Assembly: GCF_035046485.1 (NCBI RefSeq)
Contig: NC_085136.1
Coordinates: 325,714,175 to 325,778,174, forward strand
Length of the DNA: 64,000 bases
Direction: 5' to 3'
From: Aedes albopictus
Lineage: Eukaryota; Arthropoda; Insecta; Diptera; Culicidae
In this document: piece after piece, positions 31,961-43,659 of the stretch
Layout: each line of letters begins with the position of its first letter
How positions within the stretch are numbered: position 1 is the first letter of the stretch
The notes under the pieces: generated by a model
The model's database searches: none
Told to the model about the DNA's origin: nothing
The model's input: only the letters and a program-made list of their open reading frames with translations
Program-made: the position numbers and the translations under genes

Positions 31961-32199
31961 TTTAATCTAATGTTTACCCCTGCTGATTGTTTCACCTGTA
32001 AACGTTCAAACTAAAAATGGTTCAATCGTAATTCTGCGCATGGAACGAAGCGAAATGGAACGTATCATCAAAATAAAACATGTCAATAGAGTTTGCAAAA
32101 GTTTAAGTTAAAAATAAACCTCGTTGATTTGCTTGAAGTGCTGTTGAAGCCCACGAGGGGAAACGGTATTTATAATTCTACACTTACATTTTGAAGTTT

Positions 32200-33240
32200 T
32201 CAGATACGTTTCAGGGATGCTCAAGGGGTCGCGGAAGATCTCAGGATGTTTCTGGGGATTAGAGGGATTATAAGATTACATAGGGTTTTAGGTGCGTTCC
32301 AGGGTATTTCAGGCAGCTTCACGGTGCTTAATGAGGTTTTTGGTGGGATCCAGAGGTATCAGAAGATTGCAGGAGCTCTAGGGGATTTCAGGTCCAAGAG
32401 AGTTCCTGGGAATATCACGGGGCTCCAAGGGCATTCCAAGGGAGCCGTTTAAGAGGGTTTCAGGGACTTTAATTGGGTTCCAAGGGCGTTATAGTTGTTT
32501 TCAGGAACGTCGCTGGGAGTTTCATGAGCGTTATAGGGGGTTCCATGGGACTTGAGAGTTTGTCAGGGACTTATCAGGCGGTTTTAGAAAGTTTCAGTTG
32601 ATTTCAGGAGTTTTTAAAAACGTTCAGGGAGTTTCCAGTTAGTTTTAAATTATTCCAGGTTTCAGGGGTTTTAAGAAGGATTCAAAAGGGTTCGGAAACT
32701 ACCCGATCCACTTGAAACGCCTTGGAACGTCTCGTAACCTCTTTGGAATGCACTTGAAAGCTCCCGAAAATCCCCGTGATATGTCTTGAAATGCCTTGAT
32801 CATGAAACCTCACTGAAACGTTTTTAAAGTGTCCAGAAACCTGCGGAAACCACTTCCAAAATTCGTGATACGCATTATAACCACCTAAAACCCCCTAAAA
32901 CGCCTTGTAATGTCTGAAAGCTTCTCTAAACACCATTCTGCAACCTTCGGAAACCACTTCCAAATCCTTCTGGAACCTCCTGAAACTATCTAAAACCTCG
33001 CATAACTCCTTTAAAAGCCCCCTTAAATCACTTTAAGCTCCCTAAAACGTCTTGAAACGCCTCTGGAACTTTTCCGCAACTTTCTTAAAGGCTCTCTAAG
33101 TCGCTATGAGTCCCTTGAATTCCACGGAAACCTCTTCGTAAGCCTCCTGAAATCCCCTGAGAAGCATTGATACACCTTCAAAGTGCGCTGAAACATTCCA
33201 TATATAACCAAGAGGATTCCCATCCAAACCTTCTGAAATT
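32200..33240. repeat. TTTCAGGGG repeats reversing orientation near 32700
   Basis: From 32200 to about 32690 units read GGTTTCAGG on the plus strand. From about 32700 to 33240 the complementary CCTGAAACC/CTTGAAACG form dominates. The layout mirrors the switch near 7680. Confidence 0.65.
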
Positions 33241-33737
33241 ACCATGGAATTTGTAAGTGGAAATCTGACAAATTTGGATCAGAAAATTTACGATTTCGAC
33301 TGCCGGAAGGAACTGTTAAATAATTAGTGAGAATTTGTCAATATTATAGGGTAAGCTGGATTAAGGATGCGTTCAATATTTGGGTTCTAAACTTCCAGTA
33401 CAAATGTTTTAATTTCTCTTAGAAAATTGAATTAAAGGTAATTCAAATTCATGAAATGACGTATACTGCACATTTTTTAGAATTATGTACGGAATAATAA
33501 ACGAAAACAAAAATTCAAGTACCTTCTGTTCCACAACACCAAATCACGACTTGTTTTTGACTCTTGTTACGTTTGTAATTATTCGTGGTATTTTGTTTGT
33601 GTCATACTCTGGCTTGTGAATCTGTCCCTACTTTTAATTAGCATTGGTAGCGCTCAGGCCTTTTCGAGTTACGATCAAATACAAGCTCACTAATCTCTCC
33701 TAGCACGGACCTCACAATGCAGGCTGTCTTGTATTCA

Positions 33738-34231
33738 GGCCCGAATCGAGGTGTCCTCTTAGGATTAGAAATTCCTAGACCAAACTCGTGCTATGTACGC
33801 AACTGACGCTGCGAACAAAAGACAACTCGCCAAGAAAAACACTGTGTACTGTATGTTGTTAGTTTATGTATTGTGCATTTGTAGGGGTCTACTAATAGTT
33901 CTTCATAATGTGTCGCAAAACGAGGTTAACGATGCATTTGTAGTGTCCTGCATTTTTTTTGTTATATTGGAACCCTATAAATGCACAATGTCCTACGTTG
34001 CAAAAGCAGAATACAAATGATAACATACAACGCTTAACATACATTGTGTTAAGTTACTCAAAAAGGATAGCGAAGTGCGAACCCAGGATGACGAGGTTTC
34101 ATTATTGTTATTGATTCATCATTCAATACTGTAATCGTATTTTTTTTCTGGCTAGTTATCTTTAGTTCGCAGTCATAACTTGTGTTTGGTCTAGGAATTT
34201 CTAATATTAAAGGGGCATCTTGATTCGGACC
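33738..34231. mobile_element. TIR element with ~110 bp arms
   Basis: The left arm begins GGCCCGAATC and contains TAGAAATTCCTAGACCAAAC; the right arm holds the reverse complement and ends GATTCGGACC. The arms diverge by roughly 20-25 percent. A 75-codon frame inside (33793-34020) has no domain and is probably chance. No transposase was seen. Confidence 0.7.
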
Positions 34232-34437
34232 ATAACACAAAACCGTCTCGTCTGCCATTTAATGTCCGTGTTTGAGGACGGCCGCGTGTTTTGTGCTGGG
34301 TCTTTGCCCGAAATTGCCAGTCCGCTACAAATGCAAATAAAAGTCAGGGACATATTCACGAACCAGAGTGAAACATGTAATACAAAATAATACGAATAAA
34401 TGCAAACGCAACACTCTTGATTTCCAAAAAAACCTTT

Positions 34438-34595
34438 AGAGGCTGTCCATAAACCACGTGGCCATTTTTTTGGGACTTTCCAAACCCCCCCCCCCGCGTG
34501 GCCATTAGTCCATACAAATTTTTTTATTTGTCCATACAAAATGGTCATTGGCCGACCCCCCCCCCCTCATGACCACGTGGTTTATGGACAGCCCC
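34438..34595 (-). mobile_element. Palindromic GGGGCTGTCC MITE (copy 2, inverted)
   Basis: Same element as at 20247-20405 but in inverted orientation, with long C tracts on the plus strand and TTTGTCCATACAAAAT inside. TTA flanks both sides. Confidence 0.85.
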
Positions 34596-34639
34596 TTACC
34601 GAAGGTGACATTTTTCTATCTGCATTAAACTTTACTTGA

Positions 34640-35340
34640 TCCTACTTACTTTCATCTCAAGCGAAGAAATCACCTACCAATTGGGTTGTTTAGTGAATAA
34701 TATATTGCTATTTTCTATAGCCATATTGAAAGCGCTAATTTTTCTGAGTATAACGTGATTTTATTGAGTTCCAATATCTTTGGTTTGATGGTTAAATTAA
34801 CAGAACAATTTTATTTTCTGTGTATAGAATGACAGTTCAATCGATAAAATGACAGTTCGGCTCGAACAAAAAAAAAACTCCTCATACAAACTTTAAATGC
34901 ATTTTAAAAATACTTCTCGAACTCCAAAAATTATGCAATTTTGGATTTCGACTAATTTTTGGGTGGAGATTCCAATTATGAAATAATCCGTATACCCCTA
35001 AAGAACCCAATTGGTGAACCCCCACATTACTTTAACCTTTACAAGAAGTTTGCTGAAACATCTTTCTAACTGTTTTCGATCCCGTGATAAAGAAGTTTAA
35101 ATCTTTGCTTGACAACTAACTTCACATAATGGTGAAATCAGCAACTAATAGGTGAATCACAGTGTTCTTGAGCTTTTGGACAACTTAGCCGAAGATGACC
35201 CTTTTGTATCTCTTTTAAATCTCAAGATAGAGTAGTTTGAATTTTTACTTGCCAATTAGCATCTTTAAGCGGTGAAATCGCTAACTATTTGGTAATCCTC
35301 AGATTGTTCTTGGCATTCTGAACAACTTTACCGAAGACAC
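34640..35340. repeat. Dispersed repeat plus two ~145 bp tandem units
   Basis: 34830-35010 is related to 19840-20240. From about 35045 two successive units share GGTGAAATC-GC/AACTAA/TTTGGT and CAACTT-GCCGAAGA motifs about 145 bases apart. Non-coding. Confidence 0.45.
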
Positions 35341-35345
35341 TATTA

Positions 35346-35499
35346 GGGGCTGTCCATAAACCACGTGGTTATAAGGGGGGGGGGGGGGGGGGTTTGGCCA
35401 ATGACCATTTTGTATGGACTAATGACAACGCGGGGGGGGGGGGGGGGCGGTTGGTTGAAAAGTCTCAAAAAAATGACCACGTAGTTTATGGACAGCCCC
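35346..35499 (+). mobile_element. Palindromic GGGGCTGTCC MITE with long G tracts (copy 3)
   Basis: Same family and orientation as copy 1. It is flanked by ATTA on both sides (35342-35345 and 35500-35503). Two runs of about 16-17 G are present inside, probably expanded by slippage. Confidence 0.85.
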
Positions 35500-35529
35500 A
35501 TTAATGCAAATAGACCTTGAGGCATTGCA

Positions 35530-35625
35530 TGTGATGTCCGGCCATTTGGCTGAACGCCGTTTGGCCGAACGCCGTTTGGCCGAATGCCATCTGGCCGAAT
35601 GGGTCGTTTGGCCGAATTATGATAA
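35530..35625. repeat. Minisatellite of GGCCGAACGCCGTTT units
   Basis: About five tandem units of 14-17 bases of the type TTTGGCCGAACGCCG, diverging towards the right end. Confidence 0.75.
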
Positions 35626-35674
35626 AATGAATTCAGAGGAACTCCCAATTCAGTCTAACTACCATTATGATCAT

Positions 35675-35958
35675 GGGCCCATATAGCCGAGGCGGTAAAC
35701 GCACGGATATTCAGCATGACCATGCTGAGGGTGACGGGTTCGATTCCCGGTCGGTCCAGGATCTTTTCGTAAAGGAAATTTCCTTGATTTCCTTGGGCAT
35801 AGAGTATCATCGTGCCTGCCATACGATATACGCATGCAAAATGGTCATTGGCAGAGGAAGCTCTCAGTTAATAACTGTGGAAGTGCTCATAGAACCCTAA
35901 GCTGAGAAGCAGGCTTTGTCCCAATGAGGACGTTACGCCAAGAAGAGAGAGAGAGAGA
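35675..35958 (+). mobile_element. Feilai-type tRNA-derived SINE (copy 1)
   Basis: It starts with a tRNA-like promoter (TAGCCGAGGCGGTAAA as the A box, GGTTCGATTCCC as the B box). The body contains CTCTCAGTTAATAACTGTGG and AGCTGAGAAGCAGGC, and it ends in an AAGAAGAGAGAGAGAG tail. The body matches the Feilai family of Aedes as I know it. It depends on LINE machinery in trans. Confidence 0.85.
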
Positions 35959-36020
35959 CCATCCCCAACGTTAGATGGCATTGTATGGGTGATCTACTTC
36001 AAGACTACCTATAAGTTTGA

Positions 36021-36268
36021 GGGCATATATAGCCACAGTTGCTAAGGCGTAGATATCCAGCTTTCATACTGAAGATGACGCATTCAATTCCTAGTCGGTC
36101 CAGGAACATTTCGTAAATAGAATATCCTTGACTGGCTTGGGCAGAGAGTATCTTTGTACCTGCCACACAATACAAATATTCAAAATGGCCATTGGCAGAG
36201 GGAGCTCTCAGTTAATAACCGTGGAAGTGTTCATAGAACACTGAGCACGCTTTGTTCCAGTGGGGACA
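36021..36268 (+). mobile_element. Feilai-type SINE (copy 2, diverged)
   Basis: Same order of motifs as copy 1 (TATATAGCC, TTCAATTCCTAGTCGGTCC, GGCAGAGGGAGCTCTCAG, AATAACCGTGGAAGTG) but truncated and diverged at the right end. It lies 60 bases downstream of copy 1. Confidence 0.8.
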
Positions 36269-36479
36269 TACAGAGTTATTCATTCTTTTCTGCTCGGGAT
36301 AGCCAATACATCATCATTCTTCCATCAATAAACCGTCCGGGTTCGCAGCGAAATAGGATAGTGAAATAAGAGCACACCCCGTCCAGAAATATCTGCATAA
36401 TGGAATTATCATACAGAGAAAATTAAAATTGGACCATTATGCTCCAATAATATTACCAACAACAGAGACCATGTTCTGG

Positions 36480-36830
36480 AGCTCTGTCTGCTTTGGCCGA
36501 CGACAATGACTGATGTTCCATTCACTATCGTTCTTCGCGCAATCCGTTCCGGGCTGCCGCCATGGTGTGACAATTGGTCACATCATACCTACCTATCATA
36601 AACAACATGCTCGGCCTCAAACAACAACGACGGCGGTGACAATCGTTCGCTGGCTCATACATCGATCGCGCGTTCTAAATGCAAAGTGTGACTTCAATTA
36701 GTTCCAAACGGCAGCAGCACTAGTCGGCGAAGCGGTGGGGTAGCCTTGACTCGGGACCAGCCAGCGACAGCTTGGCGAGTAGACAGTGAAACTTTTGTTG
36801 CTGAATTTCACGGCATATGAAACTATATAC
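36480..36830. promoter_or_regulatory. GC-rich unique patch inside the large intron
   Basis: Sequence composition is higher in GC and free of the repeats around it. It includes CAGCAGCAC, CGATCGCGCG and GACAATTGGTCACA. No open frame with a domain is present. Candidate enhancer on composition alone. Confidence 0.25.
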
Positions 36831-37609
36831 CTCTAGACTGATTCTGCTGATAACGGGTGATAACGCATCTGTACGTACGGTGACATCATCAGTTCAGCAG
36901 TGATGGACGGTTGGATGGATGCCGAAGAGGTGACACAATTTCATTTCTGTAGAATATTTGAAGGAGTGCACTTTTTACATTATTTCATATCGTCGCATCA
37001 TCGGAAAATATGCAGAATGAAAAAGGTATTAATTGAAGAATACAGTTTAGCACCCATTTTCTAATATGTTCATTAGAGTGGTTCAACGTATCAAAAATAA
37101 TAGTTTAATCGTATCAACACGCTGAACAAAGGTGATTCAATCCATATTTACGTCCAAAATAATTGTACCAAATTTGGGAGATATTGATTGCGTAACCATA
37201 TAAAGCCATCGCAATATATACCTACCTACCTCTAACCGTAGAAACTCTGTTGATGAAATAATTGAACTATGATTCAAAATGCAATCAAAACTAGATGTAT
37301 TATAAATCTGATTGAAACTGATTGATTAATAGGCGATTTCTCCACTCTGGCGTAAGCGTTAAACCAGGTTCAACTATATGGGTAAGCTTAGCTACCGGTT
37401 AAGTCGAGATGAAGAAATTGACCCTAAGTGAAGACTCCCACTTTGGCTGTAATTGCTAAACTAAGGATTGTCTTTGATATTTGACGTTTCGTGGCCTTGT
37501 TGCTTACGATTCTGAAAAATGTTGTAAGCATTCGAAATTTTGCCAGCTTTTCATGGGTAGTTTGATTTAATTAAAAATGTGGGGTACGTGTACGTGCTGT
37601 TTTATGACT

Positions 37610-39130
37610 TGATGGTGGCACCCCTCCAGGAGGTCCTTCTGGGATTCCACAGGAATTTCATCCGGGATTTGTCCAAGACATCTTTTGCGGTTTCTCTACA
37701 AATTTGTTCTGGGATTCCCAGAAGCTTTTGATGAGATTCTTCTGGGGATTTATTTAGGATTCCTTCAGAAGTTCCCTCTGGGGTTTTTCCAAGAGCACGA
37801 GTTTCTTCAAAGATTCCTAAAGATGTTCTGTCTGGATATCAAAAGGTCTTGCCAGGATTCCTCCAGGAAGTATTTTCAGGATTTCTCTAGAAAATGTTTC
37901 CAAGATTTCTCCAGTATTATTCCTTCTAGGAAAGATTTCCCAAAAGAATTTCAGCAAAAGGTCCGGAAGAGTTCCGGAAGAAATTGCAGAAGTAATTCCT
38001 GATAGAAGTCCAGAAGAAGTTTGCGGAGGAATCCGTAAAAGAATCCCAGAAGGAAATCTTTAAACAATTCCAGAAGTAGTTCCTGAAAGAATTCCGGAAG
38101 GAGTACTGGAAGAAGTTCTCGTTAGGATTCTTGAAGGATTCCTGGAGGGGTATCAGAAAGAATTCTCGGAAAAAAAAATTCCCTGAAAAAACGCAAGGAA
38201 TTCCTGGAAGGAATCCCTGACGAAGTTTTGGAGGAGTTTCTTAAGGAATCTTGGAAAGAATTCCTGAAGCAATCCCCGAAAGAACTCCTAGAGGAATCCT
38301 GGGTGAAAATTGCTGAAATTATCTTGTACCGTCTTTTCGAATCCTCTAAGCAGAATACCCTCTTCGAATGAGTGTTATCAGTGTCGTACCTTTTAATTCC
38401 GCCCTATTTAAATAGGGCGGAATTGAAAGGTACGACACTGATTACACTCATTTGCTGAAATTGCCAGGAATACTTTCTGGAAATCCAACAAAACTTCCAA
38501 AGATATTCCAAAAGAAACTATTGGGAGAATATCGGATTAAGTTCTTGGAGAATTCCCGGATTTCATTGAGAAATCCCGGAAAGAAATTTCTTTAAGTCCC
38601 AGAAGGAACCTTTGAAGGGATTCTGAAAGCAGTTTCCGTAGGAATCTCAGATGGAACCATTCTCAGAAGGGATCCCAGAGGGTACTTTTGAAGGAACCCT
38701 AAATTTACTGGAGGAATGCCAGGAAAAACGGCTGGGGTAATCTAGAAAGAATTCACAAACGAGTCTCGGAAATAATTTGTAGGGGAAATTCGGTAGAAAT
38801 TTTATAGAAATCTAGGAACTCCTAAAATAATCTTACTATGTATTCCTTAAGAAATCCCAGAAATGATCTTTGGAAGAATCTTGCGTGAATTCCTCGAGAT
38901 ATCCTGGCAAGAACTCTGGAAGGAATCCCAGACGGAACCTAACCTCTTTAAGAATCTCAGAAGATACTCCTTGAAAACCCCCAAAGCGAACTTTAAAGGA
39001 AGAATCTCATCAAGCACTTGCTGGAAATTCCAGCAGAAACTCCTGTAAAAGTCCTAGAACAAATTTGTTGAGAAACCGCAAAGGATTTCTTGGAGGTATC
39101 CAGAAGGACCTTCTGCAGGTGTGCCACCTT
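37610..39130. repeat. GAATTCCTGG-type degenerate repeats, orientation switch
   Basis: To about 37970 the plus strand reads GGATTCCTCCAGGAA-like units. After that it reads GAATTCCTGGAAGGAATC-like units. The frame at 37685-38002 is periodic (F/L/E/Q-rich) and reflects the repeat, not a gene. The palindrome at 38367-38452 lies inside. Confidence 0.6.
38367..38452. repeat. Near-perfect 86 bp palindrome without a loop
   Basis: Two 43-base arms meet at TATTTAAATA (centre between 38409 and 38410). They differ at only about two positions. The outer ends read AATGAGTGTTATCAG and its near complement. It is bounded on both sides by degenerate repeats. Confidence 0.85.
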
Positions 39131-39539
39131 GCCATCATCAAGTCATTGATCAGCACACTTTCTTACGCAACCCCAAATGTTGAATCAAACCACCTATGAA
39201 AGCTGGCAAAGTCTCGAAAGCGGATGAAATTGTGATAAGTCCGCATCGTAAGCAACAAGGTCACGAAACGTCAACGACTCCTCCAGACATACTTCATTCA
39301 TCAACTGACATTTTAGAATTCTCTTATCGATGCTCTCTTTGTGTTATTACAGAATGTATATTGGTTGAAATGCAAAGAAGACGACTACATTTTGCTATAG
39401 AAACAAAAAGAATAATGATGTTGTTTGTTTTGATCAAGTTATTAGCGAAAGAGAGAGTCGACGAAGAGAAATCGATCAAGTCAGTTAGGCCCTTATGAAA
39501 AATCATTGTCGATTTGTTTTCTCCAGAAATTTTATAACA

Positions 39540-40285
39540 TGATTACCCAGCAGAATGTTCTGAAATTCCCCCGGGAGCCAATTATGAAATTCTTTCAGGG
39601 GTTGATAACACAAGTTTACAAAATAAAACGAAAGTCGTGAACTTCTGTCAACGACCAAAATTTTTGAAGCACAATTTAGTGCTGATTTCGAAACCAACCT
39701 TCAAAAAATTTTAAGTAGAACAGTTTTTGAGTTTTAGCTCAATATCGAGTTTTGCAACTTTTCAAAATATGTAATTTACTAAAATTCAAATATATTGCGT
39801 TTTGTTCAACCAATTTTAAATCTTTTTCCATAAATTAAAAGCTGAATACAATACCATTCGATCATCTGAATACAGGTTTTGCGTCAGATTGATTAAAATT
39901 CAAGATATTGGCGAGTTTTAGGGACAATCTTCTTAAATTTTAGCAAAATTCCGAAAAATTTTTGAAGAAATGTATTTTTTTCAATAAGAGAAAACCAACT
40001 TAAAAATTCTTTCTCGACGTTTATTTGACATATCATATGTAGGCGAGTTACAGTAAAAATTTCAGCTCAATCGGAGCATTGATTACGGAGAATGAGATGT
40101 TTGAAGTGAGCGACTTTGCTTAAAAATAGAACAAAAATCGATTTCAAATCATCACCCTTGTATGGAAAATCGAAAAAATTTCTGCTCTACTGTAATTTTT
40201 TTCATTCGCGTTTTCGAACTCAGGGCATGATTCTACACTAAAAATGATCATCAGCTTACCGAGTTCAAAAATGCTGTAAACTAGT
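39540..40285. repeat. Dispersed AT-rich repeat (copy 1)
   Basis: Segment with TTTTGTTCAACCAATTTT, CATTCGATCATCTGAAT and AGCTCAATCGG. A diverged reverse-complement copy lies at about 59990-60310. No coding capacity. Confidence 0.6.
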
Positions 40286-40685
40286 GTAATGGATTCCGTC
40301 AAAAGTTCCTCAGGGATTTTCCAGGTGTTTTATTTGAACTTTCTGCAGATAATCCATTTGGGATTTCTTCATAAGTTCTTTTTGGTAGCCCTTCAATACC
40401 TTTACGGTATTCCTTCAGATTTTTTTTTTCCAGAACTCCTCAAGGAATTTCTACCGATACATTACGGGACAATCCTATAGGGATTCATTAAAAAATCCCT
40501 TAAGTCATAGGTTCCCAAAATTTCAGGTGCGCGACCCCATTTGGTCAGCAGACGTACTTTTCGCAACCATAGAAATCCTCTCATTTGTTGTCTGCTACAG
40601 TTAACTATTCGTCTGTCTCTCGCGACCCCCTGGATGGCCAGTGACCCCCCGGGGAGTTGTGACCCACAGTTTGGGAAACCATGCC

Positions 40686-41005
40686 TTAAGGTGAAACTGG
40701 AAGCATTTCCTCACTTTTTGATTTTTTATTTAATAACGAGGCAATATTTTCAAAATCAGTTTTCGTACACATGTAGAGTATGGCTCAAGGTTTTTCGTTT
40801 TTACAGAAATCATTTTTGAACAAAATTTCCCAAAAAATGGTTCCTGCAAAAATGGAAAATATTTTCCACTACAAAAACATTCAGAAGATATCCTGAACCA
40901 TACTCTACATGTGTACAAGAATCGATTTTGAAAATATTGCTTCATTATTTATTAAAAAATCAAAAAGCAAAAAAAAAAGAGGAAATGTTTCCAGTTTCGC
41001 CTTAA
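40686..41005. mobile_element. TTAA-flanked MITE (copy 1)
   Basis: TTAA lies at both ends (40686-40689, 41002-41005). Just inside are GGTGAAACTGGAAGC at the left and CCAGTTTCGCC at the right, followed by extended inverted repeats containing CACATGTAGAGTATGG. TTAA targets are typical of piggyBac-type transposition. No transposase is present. Confidence 0.8.
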
Positions 41006-41341
41006 GTAGTTCGTTTCGAGATTCGTTCAGGAGTTTCTTCTCAGGTACCTGTAGAATTATCTTTGGGATTCTTCTAAAATTCTAGCTGCTTTTGAAATGA
41101 CTTCAGAAGTTTGTTCTGAGAATATAATTCCAGAAGAAACTATTGGTAGAAACGCAGAAAAATGATGAAATTCTTTGCAAACTGCTGAAGTAAATCCTTA
41201 AGAAATTGATGGAGGAATTCCTTAAGGGAGTCCTGCATGAAAATTACAAACAAACCTGTTAATGTTATCAGGAATTTTAGAAAAAAAAAACTCTTGGTGG
41301 AATGCCAGAAGGAATCCATTTAGGAATCTAAAAAGATTCTC

Positions 41342-41701
41342 TTAAGGCGAAACTAGATCCACTTCCTCACTTTTTGGTTTTTGATTTTTTATTTGATTAC
41401 GAAGCAATATTTTCAAAATCGGTTTTCGTGCACATGTAGAGTATGGATCAAGGTATTTCTTGATTTTTTTCCTGATGGAAAATGTTTTTAGTTTTTGCAG
41501 AAACCATTTTTAAACAAAATATCACAAAAAAAATGGTTTTTGCAAAGACAAAAAACAGTTTCCACCTGGAAAAAAATTAGGAGATATCTTGATCCATGCT
41601 TTACATGTGCACGAAAACCGATTTTGAAAATATTGCTTCGTTATTTAATAAAAAATCAAAAAGAAAAAAAATATGAGAAAATGCTTCCAGTTTCGCCTTA
41701 A
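41342..41701. mobile_element. TTAA-flanked MITE (copy 2)
   Basis: Same family as copy 1, 337 bases further on and in the same orientation. Ends read TTAAGGCGAAAC and GTTTCGCCTTAA, and the arms share GTGCACATGTAGAGTATG. It is slightly longer than copy 1. Confidence 0.8.
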
Positions 41702-43659
41702 CCCCTGAATTACAGTGAGAACTTCTGGAAGAATCCTAAACAAACTCTAGGAAGCATCTCTGAAGGTCCATCTTGAGGAGACCCAGACTTTTGAAGGAAT
41801 CCCAGAAGAAATTCCTGGAAGAATCCCTGGCCAGATATTCTTTGTGGGAGTTCTCCAAAAGTCCAACAGATTCTCCCAGGAATACTTCCTGGCATTGCTT
41901 TAGGAGTTTCTTCTCGGAATCTCCAGGGAGATCGTTCTGAGATTGTTCCTGAGGTTTCCAGGGTTCCCTCAGAAGTTCTGAAGAGTGATCCTTCCAGGAG
42001 TCAACTGAACCTGTATAGATTCCTATAGGGACTCTTTCTGGAATTTACCGAAGAGTTCTCTGTGAAATTGCTCCAGAAACTTCTAACGGGATTTCTTCCA
42101 CGATTTCTCTAGGAATCTCTTCCAAGATGCCTCCAACGTTTCCAGAAATCTTCCAGAAATTATTTACGATGTTCCTCCAGGAGATCCTTCTGAGATTTCT
42201 CTAGAAGTTTCTTCAACGAATCCATTGAGAGTTCTTCTAGGATTCTTCGAGAAGTTCCTTCCAGGATTCCTCCATTTCAGGATTACACCATCTGAGATTT
42301 CTCCAGTTGTTCCTTTTAGGATTCCTCTCAGAGGTTCTTCGATCAATCCTCCAGAATTGTCGTTTTCTGAAATTGACCAGGAGTTCCTTCTGGGATTCCT
42401 AAATAAGTTCTTCTTCTAACTTCCTATATTCCTTGAGAAACTCTTTCTTGGATTTCCCCAGAAGTTCTGTCTTGGACTCCCTCAAGAGGACCTTCCCGGA
42501 AGGGCACTCCTGGAGGAATTTCAAGAAAAAATCCTTGAGGAATCTCGGAACGAATTCCTGGACGAATCTCGGGAAGAATTCCTGAAAGAATTGCGAAATT
42601 AATTGTTAGAGATATCCCGGAACGTATTCATAGAGGAATCTCGAGAGTAATTCCTGGGAGAATCTCAAAAGGAATATGTGTAGGAATCTTTGAACGAGTT
42701 CCTGGAGGGAGCAAATCCGGAAACTATCGAATGAATCCCAGAAGAAATTCTTGGAGAAATGCCGGCAGGAATCTCTGGCGGGATCCCTGAACAAGTTTCT
42801 GGATCAATCGTGGAAGGAACCACTCTAGGAATCTGATAAGAAACTCTTTGATAAATCTCAGAAATATATCCCTGAAGAATCCCAGAAAAACTTCTGCGAC
42901 CTCCCGTAGGAATCTCAGAAATGAATTCCTGGAGGAATCCCAGAAATGAATTCCTGGAGAAATCCCAGAAATGAATTCCTGGAGAAATCCCAGAATAAAT
43001 TCTGGAGAAATCGTGGAAAGAATCTCAAGAGCAATCCCAGAAGAAGCTCCTGGAGGAATCCCGGAAATAACTCTTGGAGGAATCTTAGATAAAACCTCTT
43101 AAGGAATCTCAGAAGAAACCTCAGGTAGAGTCTTAGGGGGAACTTCCAAAAAAACCCTTTAACAAACATCTCGAAGAATCTCATGAAATGCTCTCTGAGG
43201 AATCCTGGAAGAAGTTGTTGGATATACTGAGAAAGGAATTTCTAGAGGAGTCCCAGGAAGAAAGTCTGGCGGAATCCCAGAAGGCATTCCTGAAGGAATT
43301 CTTGGAGGAAGTCCTGGATGAATACTAGAAGAAGCTCCTGGGGAAGTTCCATCAGCATTTACTCACATTTCGAATTCAATTTGTGATCCAATCACATTAC
43401 CCAATCTTGATTTAGTAGAAGTTGTCCAGCCACGAAATACGAACCGTTAGCTTACTAGGATCCCAAAATAATTCCCAAAACTCCATTGGGAATTTGCGCA
43501 GACCCCAAGAAATGTCTTCCCCCGAATTTCAGAATTCAGGTTTACCCAGAATACTACCCAACAGTTATGATTTGGCACCTTCATCTCGTGCGACTCATAC
43601 AAAAACAACCTAACCTGTTGAATTTTCCGTACAGGTTTATTATACAACTGAAATAAGTT

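Larger units (their letters stand above)
40290..43370. repeat. Long GAATTCCTGGAGGAATC repeat block
   Basis: Apart from the two TTAA-flanked elements, the block is made of degenerate units; the clearest tandem units (about 25-27 bases, AATTCCTGGAGAAATCCCAG) are at 42915-42990. Long frames such as 42915-43184 (minus) are periodic RFLQE/GF-type peptides and not real proteins. Around 41890-42420 the complement orientation dominates. Confidence 0.6.

Noticed and set aside
35680..35755. Possible tRNA gene (A and B boxes)
   Set aside because: It is the head of a Feilai-type SINE; the body and tail follow directly.
42915..43184. Repetitive F/L/R/Q-rich frame resembling a structured protein
   Set aside because: Its periodicity equals the DNA repeat unit and neighbouring frames give similar peptides; it is a repeat by-product.
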